Positions 43,175 to 55,503 of a stretch of 64,000 nt of DNA are shown here, in pieces. The stretch is taken from assembly GCA_964642385.1 (NCBI GenBank), contig CAZXON010000001.1, forward strand, positions 62,001-126,000, read 5' to 3'. The notes beneath the pieces were generated by a model. The model was not told where the DNA came from and ran no database searches. It worked only from the letters and a program-made list of their open reading frames with translations. This stretch comes from JBDHUW01 sp964642385. GTDB lineage: Bacteria; Patescibacteriota; Gracilibacteria; Absconditabacterales; Absconditicoccaceae. The position numbers were made by a program, and so were the translations under genes. Every line of letters starts with the position of its first letter. Position 1 is the stretch's first letter.

Positions 43175-44497
43175 GGTATTCGATACCTTTCTTCACTTGG
43201 GTCAAAAATCGAACAAACCCAAACAGTAGTCAGCACTTGAAGCACGATTCAATCTGATTGGTATTTTGGGAAAGACGTATCGCTTGCGGGAACACTAAGC
43301 GGATCAACAGAGCCTCTTTCATACTCACACACACTTATCACAACTGGAGAAGAAACAATCCGCCTCAATTCTTCAAGTATTGATTTAAACAATTATAATG
43401 GTTTCGTTTATATAAAATGAGTTGTTAGCAAATCAGATGGGAAAGAATTCACAATAGACGTAAAAGCTATTGGTAATACTGAATGAGATCTACAAGCGAC
43501 ATCATTTGTACCAAGCACAGACACTAAATTCTTTTCAAAGATCGGATTGAAAATAGATGTTTCTACAAGCAATGGAATTAGCTATACTGCCAAAGATAAT
43601 ACAATAACATTTTCAAGTGATACTCTTTCTGGTAGCGTAGAAGTAGCATGATTTAAGTGCGAAAGCGGTTTCCCTGAAAAAGATTGTGTAGCAATGAGTA
43701 AAAAATACACGGAGTCAACATTCGTAAATAGGGGCGGATTAAGCATCTCAAAAGAAGCGAACTGAAGTGGATGGTTTGCCTGGAATAATGCGGGCGCAGG
43801 ATATAAAATGAGTGCGACGTCTGATGCACTCCTCTATAAAGTATCAAGTGTTCTAATACCTATCAATGAGGTCTACATCAAAACGCTTGTCCCTGAGATA
43901 GCAAAATTATGCACACCTGGTGCAGACATGGCAAACCCAACAATCACAAAAGAATCTCTTGATTCATGGCTTGTAAAGACGGCTGCTTGCGCTGCTCGCG
44001 TAACAATTGATGATATAAATGGCGAAAAGGTAACAATCCTTTCAAAAGAAGATACATCAACCATAAAAACTGGAAATGCGATCCCAAGCGACTCTACGAC
44101 AACAACAACCTCACCAAGCACAACTTGAGCCATAAATACATCTGCCGCTCCAAAACTTACGGCGAGCGGTCATGATTTTACATCAACAAGATGAAACTAT
44201 ATCATCCATTTCCCATCAGCAAGCATTTCATATAACGGAATAAATGTTTCTGAAAACCTAGGAGTAAAAGGACTTAATTGTTATGTAAGCATCGGTGTTA
44301 AGTCGTATGCAGATAGAGAAAACGATTCTGTAGGGCCAGCTGTCGAAATATATGAATGTACTTCAAAATTATCATCTAGCAGCATTAGTGTACCATGAAC
44401 CATTATGAAAACTAGCGCAGACGGTACAAAGTTGTTTTTTATAAAAACACTGAATAGTAATTGGGAGCCTTTTGCAAATGGAATAAATATTCAATAA
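43175..44497 (+). CDS. Large secreted or surface protein, 5' end missing
   Basis: 440 codons are visible, beginning in the gap. The sequence is Ser/Thr/Asn-rich and beta-prone (YFGKDVSLAGTLSGSTEPLS, GISYTAKDNTITFSSDTLSG), with a Thr/Ser linker (STTTTTSPSTT) before a C-terminal domain (FTSTRGNYIIHFPSASISY). Several Cys are spaced as in disulfide-bonded exterior proteins (FKCESGFPEKDCVAM). No membrane helix is visible in the part present. Probably an exported adhesin or surface protein; no family recognised. A terminator follows. Confidence 0.7.
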
Positions 44498-44542
44498 AAA
44501 AATGTATATACAATTGCAAATATAAAATTAATGCGACAGATT

Positions 44543-44568
44543 AAACCCAGCAAAAGTTGGGTTTTTTT
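44543..44568 (+). terminator. Rho-independent terminator
   Basis: AACCCA (44544-44549) pairs with TGGGTT (44558-44563), followed by a T-run. Confidence 0.8.
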
Positions 44569-44569
44569 G

Positions 44570-45017
44570 TAAATTAAAAAACAGGTATTAGTGTCTAATT
44601 GCTTATTGCGCATTCAAGACACATAAAATTCTATTGTAAAAACATTTAACTAAAATAAAAAAAGAATGAGCATTTGGTGACTACTATTTCATATATTAGC
44701 TTCAAAATTAAATCAAACATCCTCTAGAAGCACATATTAAAGAATAGATTCATAGAAACAGGCTTCAAAAGAAGCGATTCATGTAAAATAAGCACTCCTA
44801 AATGGCATAAAAAAACTTATTGATATCTGACGATATTATAAACAAAGTTATGAAATAACTTAAAAGCATTAAACAGAAATGCATTCATCGCTCCCCTATA
44901 CTTATGTAAATTTTTATTTTAAAAACATTGAAAATAGTACATATTTGAATTCCATACTTTTAGCTTATTTAATTGAGCAAAAATATTCTACTAACCATGC
45001 TGCTCTTTTTATAAGTT
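44570..45017. other. Gene-free stretch
   Basis: About 450 AT-rich bases between two convergent terminators. The only longer ORF (44879-45100, +) crosses the minus-strand terminator and has no family resemblance, so I see nothing supportable here. Confidence 0.5.
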
Positions 45018-45050
45018 ACAAAAAAAACACTGGTTATAAGCCAGCGTTCT
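45018..45050 (-). terminator. Rho-independent terminator of the SPFH gene
   Basis: On the minus strand AACGCTGG-CTTATAA-CCAGTGTT is followed by a run of T; stem CGCTGG/CCAGTG with one G-T pair. Confidence 0.8.
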
Positions 45051-45077
45051 TTGTATATACACTTTTAAAAACTCCTA

Positions 45078-45938
45078 TTAAACGTCAGTTCCATCATTGA
45101 TAAAACTAGCCATCTTCCCTTCAAGGTTTTCATTTACATAGATAACCTTTGCATTATCTTTTCCAATTTTTTCCAATGTTTCTATACGCGAAGAAGCAAG
45201 AAGGAATTCCAATATTTCTCCTCAACGAAGATTGTTATCAGACGATTTGATCTCTTCAATAGAGTTTTTAAATCAATTTGCAATAGCCTCTCTTTGCAAA
45301 GCCATTCACTCTCACAACAATCTTTTCACTTGCTTGTCTGCTTCAGCACTCAAGATGTCAGATTGTTTGCGTCATTCAGCTTCATTGATGATTGCAAGTT
45401 TATTTTTTGCAGACGCTACGACACTATTCATGGCATCTAAAACACGAGAATCTAATTGAATATCTTTTACTTGTACACTGTCTAATTCCATACCAAATTC
45501 CTCTAACTTAGCTGAAAGAACATGTTTAACTTCATCGCCAATTTCATTTCTTTTTGAAAAGATTTCATCATGACCAAATTCATAAATCTTTGCTCTCAAC
45601 TGTTCTTCTACCATAGCTTGAATCGCTTTTAATGGAGAGCTAATGATAAACAATGAATCTATAATTGCTGTATCGTTATCTTTCACGCGAAAGATTACAT
45701 TCAAATCAATTTTGGTTTTAACATTGTCTCTAGTAATACTTTCCACGCCCACGTCCATATTCGTCATGGCAAGCGTTTGTGTTTTTACCGATTGAATAAT
45801 TGGCCAAACCCAATTGATTCATGATCTAATAACTGATGTTGGTTTTCCAAGAGTTAAAACGGCTTTTGCGGTTCTTGGTCATACAATTTTGATGCCTCGA
45901 ATGATAAAAAAGAGTACTCATAAAACTACGTAAAACAT
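45078..45938 (-). CDS. SPFH/band 7 (stomatin-like) membrane protein
   Basis: 286 aa. One N-terminal membrane helix (FYVVLGVLFFIIRGIKIVGPRTA), then the band 7 domain: KPTSVIRSGINWVWPIIQSV, VESITRDNVKTKIDLNVIFRV, IQAMVEEQLRAKIYEFGHDEIF, LDSVQVKDIQLD. A helical tail (ILSAEADKQVKRLLGESGM) follows. These proteins form oligomeric membrane scaffolds that often regulate proteases. Five Gly are TGA-encoded. Confidence 0.9.
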
Positions 45939-45969
45939 GTTAATAATATATATATTTAAAGATAAAAGT

Positions 45970-46428
45970 TTACTGCGTTTCTACAATCAGGAATGTAATA
46001 TTTATTCATTTACCATTATAAAGAATTTTTGCTTGATGTTCACCGACCTCCTCTCGAGTGTTTTTTTGAACTGTTATTTCTGATGGTAAAGAAACGTTTC
46101 GCTGTTTCATAGCTTCTTTGACGTCTGTTTCATGAACTTTTTCATATAACTTACCATTCGGAGTGGTCTTTCTTGAGATCCTAAGTTGTTCGTTTGCTGA
46201 AACATATAATTGTATTTCTTCCCAAATTTTAGTGACCATTTCATCATGCTTTTTTTGTTGTTCTTTTTTTTGAGCAAGGTTATTTTTGGTTATAGCATCA
46301 GCTATTTTAGCATGTCAGCTTGGAAACAAAACATTTTTTGCATAAGCCACGGCCACGCTCACAACATCATTTTTGTTTCACAATCATTTGACAGATTGTA
46401 GTAGTATAACGTCTATTTTTCCAGCCAT
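45970..46428 (-). CDS. rplI: Ribosomal protein bL9
   Basis: 152 aa. The N-terminal domain matches L9 (DVILLQSVKGLGNKNDVVSVAVAYAKNVLFPSG, here read in parts: VKGLGNKNDVV and AKNVLFPSG). A long connecting helix (NNLAQKKEQQKKHDEM) and a C-terminal domain (ISRKTTPNGKLYEKVHETDV, HQAKILYNGKG) follow. It bridges ribosomes through the 50S L1-stalk base. The frame needs TGA as Gly in the KGLG motif and in the last strand. It ends 32 bases upstream of the SPFH gene start. Confidence 0.92.
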
Positions 46429-46565
46429 TAGTACGAATTTAGAGATAAATATATCGGTAGATTACTCATTTATTATTTATTTACAAGCCCATCCGTAATT
46501 CTTCATGAGACCACTTTTAGAATAAATCAAAATATTCTATATGATTTTTCTTCGTGTATAAAGAT

Positions 46566-49235
46566 TTATTTCACGAGCTCTTCTACATCATCACTCATAA
46601 AATATCTAACTCATCAATCATATAGTTTTTTCATAACGTCATTATCTTGTAGCGTGTACACAACAAGTATCTTATCTGCTTTTTTGATCTTCATGATTGT
46701 GTCAGGGGTTACAATGTTATAGGGCATTAAAATATATTCTTGCTTTGTTTCTAGTATTCCTGATAAGTCTTTTTCGTCTGTTATTTCCCATCAAGCAAGA
46801 ATATTTTGATCATCTGCGAGTTGTTGATTAACTTTTTTTTCAACACTTGAGAAAACAACATTTTTTTTCAATCACATTTTTTTAATTGTCTCTAGCATGG
46901 GTTTTACGTCTTCAGTTTCATTAATGTTGTGTATTTTTATATCAATAAAATATAAAGAAAACATATCTTTCGTTTTTGTTAGAACTTCCCGCAGGGTTAG
47001 AACTGGTTGTTCGTTGTATAATACACAATTATCTTGCATTTCTTGTAAAGTGAAATCAGCAATGTTTTTTTTACCAATAGAAGAATTTCAAACACATTTT
47101 ATACGACCTATATCCGGACCATGTGCGACAACTGGGTATCCATCCTTCGTAAACGAGATATCCATTTCAATTGAATCTGCTCACTGATCTTTTGCTGCAA
47201 TAAATGAGGCAAGAGAGTTAATTGGTGATGTTTTATGATATCCTTGATGCGAAATGCGTACAATGTCTGGAAACAGGTCCTGTATTTCTTTGCTTCTAGT
47301 GCTTAATGATTGCGAAGAATCACTTCAAGATTGAATCATATTAATCGAAAAGGAACTTGATGTAGAGTTGTTAATTTTTCTTAAAGAAGAATTTGAGGTA
47401 TCGGCTTTATCTCGCTGAAATGCATAATATGAACGGACATATGATGCTTCCTTGTCCTTCTGCGAAGGTAATATTATCCAAGTGGAATTGTCTCAGCGTG
47501 TACCAATATACTGTCTATCTACATATTGACAAAAACGTATTGCATTTTTTCTTCCTGTGTAAGTGTCAAAAGCATCATTATAATATTCATGCAAAGTTAC
47601 ATTTGATGAAGAAATTAGACGTTTTAAAGAATAAAAAATATCTAAATGTTGTATTGGAACTGTATTTGTTTTACCTTTTGGTATATTTTTCCCTACAGCA
47701 AGGAAAACTGTTTTCCCATAAGCCGCACTTCATCGCTTCTGAATTTCCTCATAACTCATAGATTGCATTTTTCTATGATCACCTACCACCAGTAGTATTC
47801 CATTTTCAAAGTAATTTGTTTGTTGTAAATAACGATAAAACTGAAGCAGTTGTTTGTCCGAATAAGCGAAAGCCTGCTCTTCTGTATTTCCCTCAGGAGA
47901 GTTATATGGTTTATGAGATGAAATTGTTTGCAAAACAATAAATTGTGACGTTCATGTATTTTTATTTTTCTCGAGCACTTGCTGTGTTTTTTGATACAGT
48001 GCTTCATCAGAAGCAGAGTCAAAAGCATATTTTTTAAATTTTTTAAAGGACTCACTTCCAATGATAGTATCAAATTGCAAAGAAATCAAAAAATCCTTTT
48101 GATCTAAAAAGTTAAGTGATGCTGTCGATAAAAAAGTCGTATTATAGCCATTTTGGTGCATAAAGGCAGGCAATCATAAACTATAACTTTTATAGCGTAA
48201 ATAATTTTGTACGAGATGATTAGTTTCCCACGGCTCTACTCATTGCAAAAGAGCTATGTGTGCGCTATCAGAAGTACAGCCATTAGCAACAAAATTTGTA
48301 TATACGGTGCCATCTTTTGCAATTGCATCAAATCAGGAAAGAAGTCATCTATTGCCTCACATCGCTAAAGAATCAATACTTGAAAAGGATTCAGCAAAAA
48401 CTATTACAATATTTGGTTTTTGATTTGCTCATGAAAAAGAAACAAAATACTCTTCATAAGGTTTATCATTTTCTCAAGATTTCCAATGTGAGTCTGTATA
48501 CTGGATTTGAAAAACGTTTTGTTGATATGAAGATGTTTTTCACAAAAAAAAACTAATACCTATAATCCCACCAAAAAATAAAACCAACAAACGAATTGCT
48601 TTTATCAAATTTTTTTCTGAAAATGTTTTTTTTACTACCGCCCAGGAAGAGATGTAGACACACAGTCAAAGTCCTAATCGAAACAAAACAAGAGCACGTA
48701 TTCACTCCCGCATATATGGAGAAGCGTTTTCTCGAGTAAAAAAACTAAAAACTCAAATTAAGAATCTGCTATAAAAATTTTTGAGTGAGAATATATCTGC
48801 AACAAAAAAGATTAACAGAACACATGCGATAAAAACGAAAAAAGATTTTGTAGATTTGTTTTTTACGCGCATCCCCAATAAAACGAAAAACCAAACCAAG
48901 AAAAAATATAACAAATCGTTCCCCAATCGCTCTATAAACCAACGAAGCACATTAAAAATTCCTGTTACATCCAACAATCCCAAAGAAGTTAAAAGAATCC
49001 CTTTGTATACTATGAGAATTAACAAAAAAATAATAATACCATTTCACCAATATGCAAAATGGATAATATTGTTTTTCATCCAAGTCAAAAAACTTGAAAA
49101 CATTCCTGCATCTCCCAATGGTTTTTTTTCAATTACATCTTCATTTTGCTGAAGATTTTTAGTTTTACCAGCACTAGAAGTCTTTTTTTTTGTTTCAGTT
49201 TTCTTCGTGCTCAACTTCTGTTTATTGTTTTGCAT
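46566..49235 (-). CDS. LTA synthase-like phosphoglycerol transferase fused to a GDPD
   Basis: 889 aa in one frame. Residues 1-50 are charged (Lys/Thr-rich), and 55-240 hold about five membrane helices. Residues 260-560 are a sulfatase-fold LTA-synthase domain: NIVIVFAESFSSIDS (metal Glu), NGCTSDSAHIALLQG (nucleophilic Thr), VVGDHRKMQSM (metal Asp-His). From about residue 650 a glycerophosphodiester phosphodiesterase follows: VRISHQGYHKTSPINS, DSIEMDISFTKDGYPVVAHG and YFIDIKIHN. One half would build glycerol-phosphate polymers and the other cleave glycerophosphodiesters, both probably outside the membrane. It overlaps cca by 14 bases. I know each domain alone, not this fusion. Confidence 0.87.
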
Positions 49236-50988
49236 TATTTCAAATTCCTTCTAAATACAATAAAATAGCTTCTTTTGTATTCCTTTTTTCTTTTTCGTGA
49301 ATCACCCAATCAAAAGCTTTGGAAAGCATTTCCCCGATTTTTGGTCAAGGGCTTATTCAAAAATATTCCATAATATCATTCCCTGAGATAGCAAGTTGAT
49401 CTTTGGTAAACTGCCCTTCCTTTGCGCGTAACTCATCCAGAAGAGCATATAATGTATCGACTGAATCGACCTCATTCCCCTGTAAAGGATTATATTGTCC
49501 TAGTCTATCTGCTTTGCAAATATCAATAATATTTTTGGTAAGCTCATATCAAACTTCTGCATACAAGGTACGCAATTTCTTAATTTGATTTGATCCTGTT
49601 GCCTCTAGTATTTGTCATGGCCTCATGTGCTGTGCAACATATCGAGCAATCTCCTCAATCTCTTTATTTGAAAATCATACAGCAGACATGTCTTTTTTTA
49701 CAAAAACTGGACCACTGTTAACGTGATTCAATTCTGATGAATGAATAGCATTTCTTTCTTCTTTGGTCATTGCCTCAGTATACGCAGCATATTGTTGTGG
49801 TTTGCCAACATCATGATATAACATCCCAAGCTTCACAAGATAATTTGTATTTATCTGTTGTAGATGAAAGAGAGTCAGTAGCGTGTGTGCATAGGTATCG
49901 AAAGGATGATATCTTACTGGCTGTTCGTTATTTTTCGTCTTATACAATGCTGGGAAGATATATTGTAAAAGATTTGTTTCATCAAGTAACGCAACATATC
50001 CAAAGGGATTATTTGCAGAGAATACTTTTACGAGTTCTTGATGGATACGTTCTTTTGGTAAATGTTGGACTAATGAGTAATTTGTCTTTATCGAATCCCA
50101 CGTCTCCCTTTGAAAATCAAAATGCGCTCATGGAAGTTGCTGATTCCAAATATTCACAAAACGTAATGCGCGTAATATACGCAACGCATCTTCATTAAAT
50201 CTCTTGTCGGGTTGACCAACAGTACGAAGTCTTTGTGTATACACATCCTGTAAACCACTTGTTGGATCTAATAATATGCGTATATTTTCTGGATCAATTC
50301 AAAATGCTTTTTGTGATACAAAAAAATCTTTGGCGGTATCAAGATTATATTTTCAATCTACGAAAAAACGTTCGATGATATTGGTGTCTTGTAAAATAAG
50401 AAGAGATAAACCGGGAAGGAAGGTCCATCCATTTTTTTGCAAATACTCTGTCAGTTGATCTTCTTTTATTTTGATTTTGATTTTATGAGAGGGCGCAACT
50501 GGCGATCCTTGAATGGTATAATAAAGAGCGTTTATAGTAAAATCCCTACGTCAAGCATCTTGTGTAAGAGAGTGCGACCATTTTATTTCAGATGGATGTC
50601 TTAGATCGTCATATCATCACTCCTCACGAAAAGGTGTTATCTCATATGTGATTTGTGAGGAATTATTGTCGTGAATTTCTTCAAGAGTGTTTGTAGATGA
50701 CATTTCTTCAGAACCGCCTGATTGCTTCGTCTCATTGTGTATAATCGTTACTGTGCCGTATTTTTCCGTACGGAACAACCCGTGCATTTCTAAAGAACTA
50801 GAATTCTTTTCGATTGTATCCCAAATGCTCTCAGGAGAAAATGGTCCTGTTAGATCAATATCAATTGTTTCAATCCCAAATAACGCATCACGAACAGCTC
50901 ATCAGACAATAAAAAAAGGTCATTTAGAAATTTTTTCCAAATTATATAGATGTTTATCTAATTTTGTAAGCAACTGAAAATTAAGCAT
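49222..50988 (-). CDS. cca: CCA tRNA nucleotidyltransferase with HD domain
   Basis: 588 aa class II nucleotidyltransferase. Head motif FFIVGGAVRDALFGIETIDIDL (GG encoded by TGA TGA; DxD metal ligands), RRDFTINALYY, GQPDKRFNEDALRILRALRF, and a C-terminal HD phosphohydrolase domain (HPFDTYAHTLLTL, GMLYHDVGKPQQY). It adds or repairs the CCA end of tRNA. An insertion in the head (residues 85-130, Ser/Glu-rich) makes it longer than usual. Its stop overlaps the start of the LTA synthase-GDPD gene, so the two are translationally coupled. Confidence 0.92.
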
Positions 50989-51101
50989 TGAGTGAGTATA
51001 GCAAACTTTTCTCTAGATGCAACTCATACTTTCTATTGTATTTTATGCGGATAACCATATACATTACTCACGTAAATATTTTTTAGTACTTGCAAAAATA
51101 C

Positions 51102-53555
51102 ATGCCAAAAATTAAAGATCTCATAGAGCAATATAGCATCGAAAGAGAAAAATTAGCAACAGCTTATAAATCAGTAATTGGGAAAACACTTCTCGCAAGG
51201 GCTACTCAGATTAAAAATGAGGAACGATCACAAATCGAACCCACTTTGTCACTTGCAAAAATAGGAAAACCTAAGAAAGAAGGTGCAAAAGTCTTTAAGG
51301 CAGAAGAGCTGTCATTCGGCGATGATTTTCTTTCTGGTCTCGGATTTACTTCAACCGAAGAGGAAATTGAAGAAAAAGAAGAACAAATAGATGTTTTCTC
51401 TCAACCTTTGGTACAAAAAAAGGAAGAAGAACCGGTTATTAGCTCATTTTGAAATGCAAGAGTTATAGGTTCTGAACCAGTACAAGAAAAACCAAGATCT
51501 GACAGAAGAATCAAATCAAATAAATGATTTATCCAAAAACCAGCGATTAAAAAAGACGAATGAGATAATAAATCTTTTGAAAGAAGACAAACGCAAGAAT
51601 CAGAAACACGTGGGAAAACATTTTTTAAGTTTTCTCCAAATGCTCCAACATTTTCGAAGGGTACAGCAAAATTAGGGAAGCCCCAAAAAGAAAGACAATC
51701 CACTCTTGGACAAGGAAGTCAACAAAAAACGTCGACTCCTAAGGTTGCGACAGTGAAAAAAGAGGCATGAACTTCAAGTACATTGATAAAAAAACAAGAA
51801 ATTCTCATGAGCGACTCAATAAGCGTAAAAGAGTTCTCTGAAAAAATGTGAGTTACCTTTCCAGAGCTCATGAAAAAATTTATGGCAAATAAAATTTTAG
51901 TAAATATAAATTCAACAATTGACTACGATACTGCAAGTTTGATTTGAGAAGAATTTGGTGTGAAAGTTAAAAAAGAAGCAGGAAGCGTATCTGTAGAAGA
52001 TGTAATGAGTTGAAATCTCCATGCGATCCTTGATATAGACAAAGAGGCAGAAAACAAACTAAAAAGGCCTCCTATAGTAACTATCATGGGACATGTAGAC
52101 CATGGAAAGACAAAATTACTAGATTACCTCAGGCATACAAACGTAGTTAGTGGTGAGGCATGAGGTATTACGCAGTCGATTGGTGCATCACAAATAATAT
52201 ATAATGGAGAAAAAATAACTTTTATAGACACTCCTTGACATGAATTGTTTACTTCACTTCGTGCTCGTGGTGCGAAAATCACAAATATAGTAGTTATAGT
52301 AATCGCTTGCGATGATGGTATCAAACAACAAACAGTAGAAGCAATCAATCATGCAAAAGACGCATGAGTTCCAATTATTGTCGCTATTACAAAAATTGAT
52401 AAATGAATCACAAACCATGAAAATATTAAATCTCAAATGGCGGAACACTGATTAACACCAGAAGATTGGTGAGGAGACATTCCAGTTATTCCAGTTTCTG
52501 CTATGACATGACAATGAGTTGATGCTCTTCTTGAGCAAATATTGTTACACGCAGAGATGCTTGAATTACAATTCAATCCAGATAGGAATGCTGTTGGAGT
52601 TGTGCTTGAAGCCAATAAAGACACCAAACAAGGTATTTTGAGTACTCTTCTCATCATGACATGAGCACTAGAAGTATGAGATATCCTTATGATACACAAC
52701 ACCTATGGAAAAGTAAGAAAGATGCTTGATTGGTCCGGTAAAGAAGTAAAAAAGGTTTTTTGAGGTGATCCTGTGATGATATTAGGTATGCAAGAAGTAC
52801 CAGAGCCTTGACGTATAGCCGAAGTTGTTGATACTGAACACCAAGCTCGTCAAAAAATTGCTTCTGTTCTTGAGAAAGAGAAAGCACAAAGCGACGCTTC
52901 AGGACTACAAAATATGATGGCGCAAATTGCTGCAGGAGACATAACTACTCTCAATATCATCCTAAAAGCTGATAGTTTTGGAAGCCTGGAAGCTGCAAAA
53001 TATGCATTACAAAGCATGGAAGTACCAGAAAACATTACCATAAAGATAATTCATAGTGACGTAGGAGTTTTTGGAGATAGCGACCTAGGGCTTGCGCATG
53101 CATCAAATGCAATGATATTTGGTTTTAACATATCAATCCCCGCCTCTATCAGCAAAAAGGCAGACCAAATGAAAATATCTATTAAAACATATGATATAAT
53201 CTATGAAATGGGTGACTATATTGACGGAATATTAAAGTGAATGATTAAGATTGAAGCTAAGGAAAATATAATCGGCAAGCTAAACGTTCTTGGAGTGTTT
53301 TTCAAGAAAGAAAAAGAGATGATTATCGGTTGAAAAGTTATTGAATGAGAAGCCAGAAATTGAGTTGATTTTAGAATGTGGAGAAAGGGTGATTCAGGAG
53401 AGCTAGAGATCATCGGACAAGGCCGTGTTACCTCGCTAAAACGTGATCAAGAAAATGTTAGTAAGGTCGCCGAAGGTCACGAATGTGGACTAAAAGTTCG
53501 TATTAGCAAGAAAGTGCTTGAGTGAGACATGCTAGAATTTTATGTAATGGAATAG
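51102..53555 (+). CDS. infB: Translation initiation factor IF-2
   Basis: 817 aa. A long charged N-terminal extension (residues 1-235), then ISVKEFSEKMGVTFPELMKKF (IF2_N), the GTPase domain (IMGHVDHGKTKLLDYL, FIDTPGHELFTSLRARGA, ITKIDKG), domain II (GVVLEANKDTKQGILST), domain III (ILKADSFGSLEAAKYAL) and the fMet-tRNA-binding domain IV (FRMWRKGDSGELEI). The start MPKIKDLIEQ at 51102 is preferred over an upstream TTG. It is divergent from cca. Confidence 0.96.
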
Positions 53556-53601
53556 GAAAATAAATTTATAAAGGTGGTTTATTTTTTCATCTTGATGGTC
53601 T

Positions 53602-54261
53602 ATGCCCTTTTTAAGTAAATATTATGAGGATATAGATTTAGATAGTTTTGTTGAAAAGACAGTACATGAGTATAGTATTTTTTATGAACAAGAGTTCGAT
53701 CGAAAAAGAATCATAGTCCACACTGTCGAACAAAGAGAGGCGATGGATTATTTCTGTGGCAGAAAAACTGAAGATTTTGTTAGAGCAAGTTCAAACGGAA
53801 ATCATATTTTTTATTTTAGCGACGAGTCACTAGAAAAAGAGACAAATGGGTATCATACATTCAACCAAAATGAGAAAATAAAGATGTTAAGGCACGAAAT
53901 AGGGCATAATTGTTTTAGGCGATATCGTAAATGAAACGGGAAACCAACTTTTTTGAATGAATGATGTTCTATTTACCTTTCATGACAATTAGAAGATAAA
54001 ACTCCTCCAAAAAATTTTACATTATTCCTAGATTATTTTGAAACGGGTTGAGAGTGAGTGTATAAAGAAAGCAGATATGTAGTTGATTTACTTATTAAAG
54101 AATATTGAAAAACAAAGTTTTTAAAACTATTAAAAGAGACAGAAAATAAAAAAAACAATGATTTATTTCTAGAAGAATTTACTACTATTTATTGAAAAAC
54201 ATTAACATATGAATATATGAATACTTTATTAGAAAAGCATTATCAACAATGAAACTCATAG
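53602..54261 (+). CDS. Gluzincin-type metalloprotease-like protein
   Basis: 219 aa, cytoplasmic by sequence (no leader). Zinc motif MLRHEIGHNCF (HExxH), followed about 20 residues later by PTFLNEGCSIYLSG, whose Glu can be the third zinc ligand as in gluzincins. A beta-rich N-terminal half (RKRIIVHTVEQREAMDYF, HIFYFSDESL) and a helical C-terminus follow. It overlaps the start of pth by 13 bases. Substrate unknown; the family contains peptidases and toxin-like enzymes. Confidence 0.75.
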
Positions 54262-54773
54262 CATGACTAGGTAATCCCTGAACAGAATATGCAAAAACAA
54301 GACATAATATGTGATTTATTATGCTAGATTTATATTGCAAAGAAAAAACAATTTCAGGACGGAAATTTGAAAAAAAATTTAATGCAGAAATAATAAAGAC
54401 AGATGATATAATTTTTTGCAAACCACAAACCTATATGAATAAATCATGAGAAGCAATCAAAAAAATAGCCGATTATTATAAAATTAATACTGAAAATATT
54501 TTAATAATTCATGATGAAATTGATATTCCCGTAGGGAAAATACAAAAAAAAATAGGGTGATCTCCAGCTGGCCACAATTGATTAAAAAGTATTTTACAAC
54601 AACTACAAAACGAAAATACATTTACGAGAATTAGAGTCGGAATAGATAGACCACAAAATAAAGAGGACGTAGTTAATTACGTGCTAGAAAAACTTTGAAA
54701 AGAAGAGAAAGAACTTATTTTATCGAAAAAAGAAGAAGTATTTGAAATCGTTGATGATTTTGCAAATAATTAA
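54249..54773 (+). CDS. pth: Peptidyl-tRNA hydrolase
   Basis: 174 aa. LIAGLGNPGTEYAKTRHNMGF (substrate Asn and catalytic His region), KPQTYMNKSGEAI, LIIHDEIDIPVGKIQ (catalytic Asp) and GGSPAGHNGLKSI. It releases tRNA from drop-off peptidyl-tRNA. Six of the conserved Gly are TGA codons, including both in GLGNPG. Translationally coupled to the protease gene. Confidence 0.95.
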
Positions 54774-55503
54774 TAATTAATTTAAAAAAAACCTAAAATA
54801 CGAGGGAAACGAATAAAATGAAAATAATAAATAAAAGCGATAATTAAAAATGGCAATAAAATAGTCAAATGTAGTTTTATCTGTCATTTAAGAAAATCCT
54901 TAAAAAAACTCCAGGAAGATCAAAATCAAAGGAAAATAGAAGCCAGATACATGAAAAGTAAAAAGGGTCATAAAAAAGCTCAGATAAACAAAAAAACTAA
55001 TGAATCTAGATCATTACAAAAAGACTTTTCGGAAATTAAACGAGTAATTCATGTTGCTCAAATAGTATTAAAATCAAGAAATATATTATTTTTAAAATTC
55101 TGCATTACTGGAACACTAGAAAACGTCTTTTAAATATTTGTTGTATTATTTGAAGAAATAGTAGAAGGTTTACATACAACAATATTGGTCGAAAATCATG
55201 ATGAATGTAATTCAAACTTAATAAATTTTACAAAAGTAACAATAATAGGTAAAGCTAAAACAGAAAAAATAAATTAATGTAAGAAAATTTTTGTACCGCA
55301 TTTTCTTTTCTTTTATAAACAATTTTATTATTTAGGTTATTCCATTTTTTTAGTAATTTATTATTTTCAAGTCCTCATTGTTGTGCATTAATTTTTTTGA
55401 TTTAGATATTCTTTTTTTCACTTAGTAAGTCGGTCTCTTTTCAAAAAGAAACAGTTGGCACCTGTATTGCGTTTAAAGAATCAATTTTACTTAATTTTTT
55501 GGG
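54774..55503. other. Gene-poor, very AT-rich stretch, possibly a decayed gene
   Basis: A plus-strand reading from about 54951 (MKSKKGHKKAQINKK, 60 codons) meets TAA at 55131 and then stays open in the same frame for about 48 more codons (IFVVLFEEIVEGLHT) to TAA at about 55275. That suggests a broken small gene, but composition alone could give it. 55278-55503 shows nothing supportable. The stretch separates pth from the convergent cotransporter gene. Confidence 0.35.

Noticed and set aside
44879..45100. 73-codon plus-strand ORF
   Set aside because: It runs through the minus-strand terminator of the SPFH gene, has no family resemblance and ordinary AT-rich composition.
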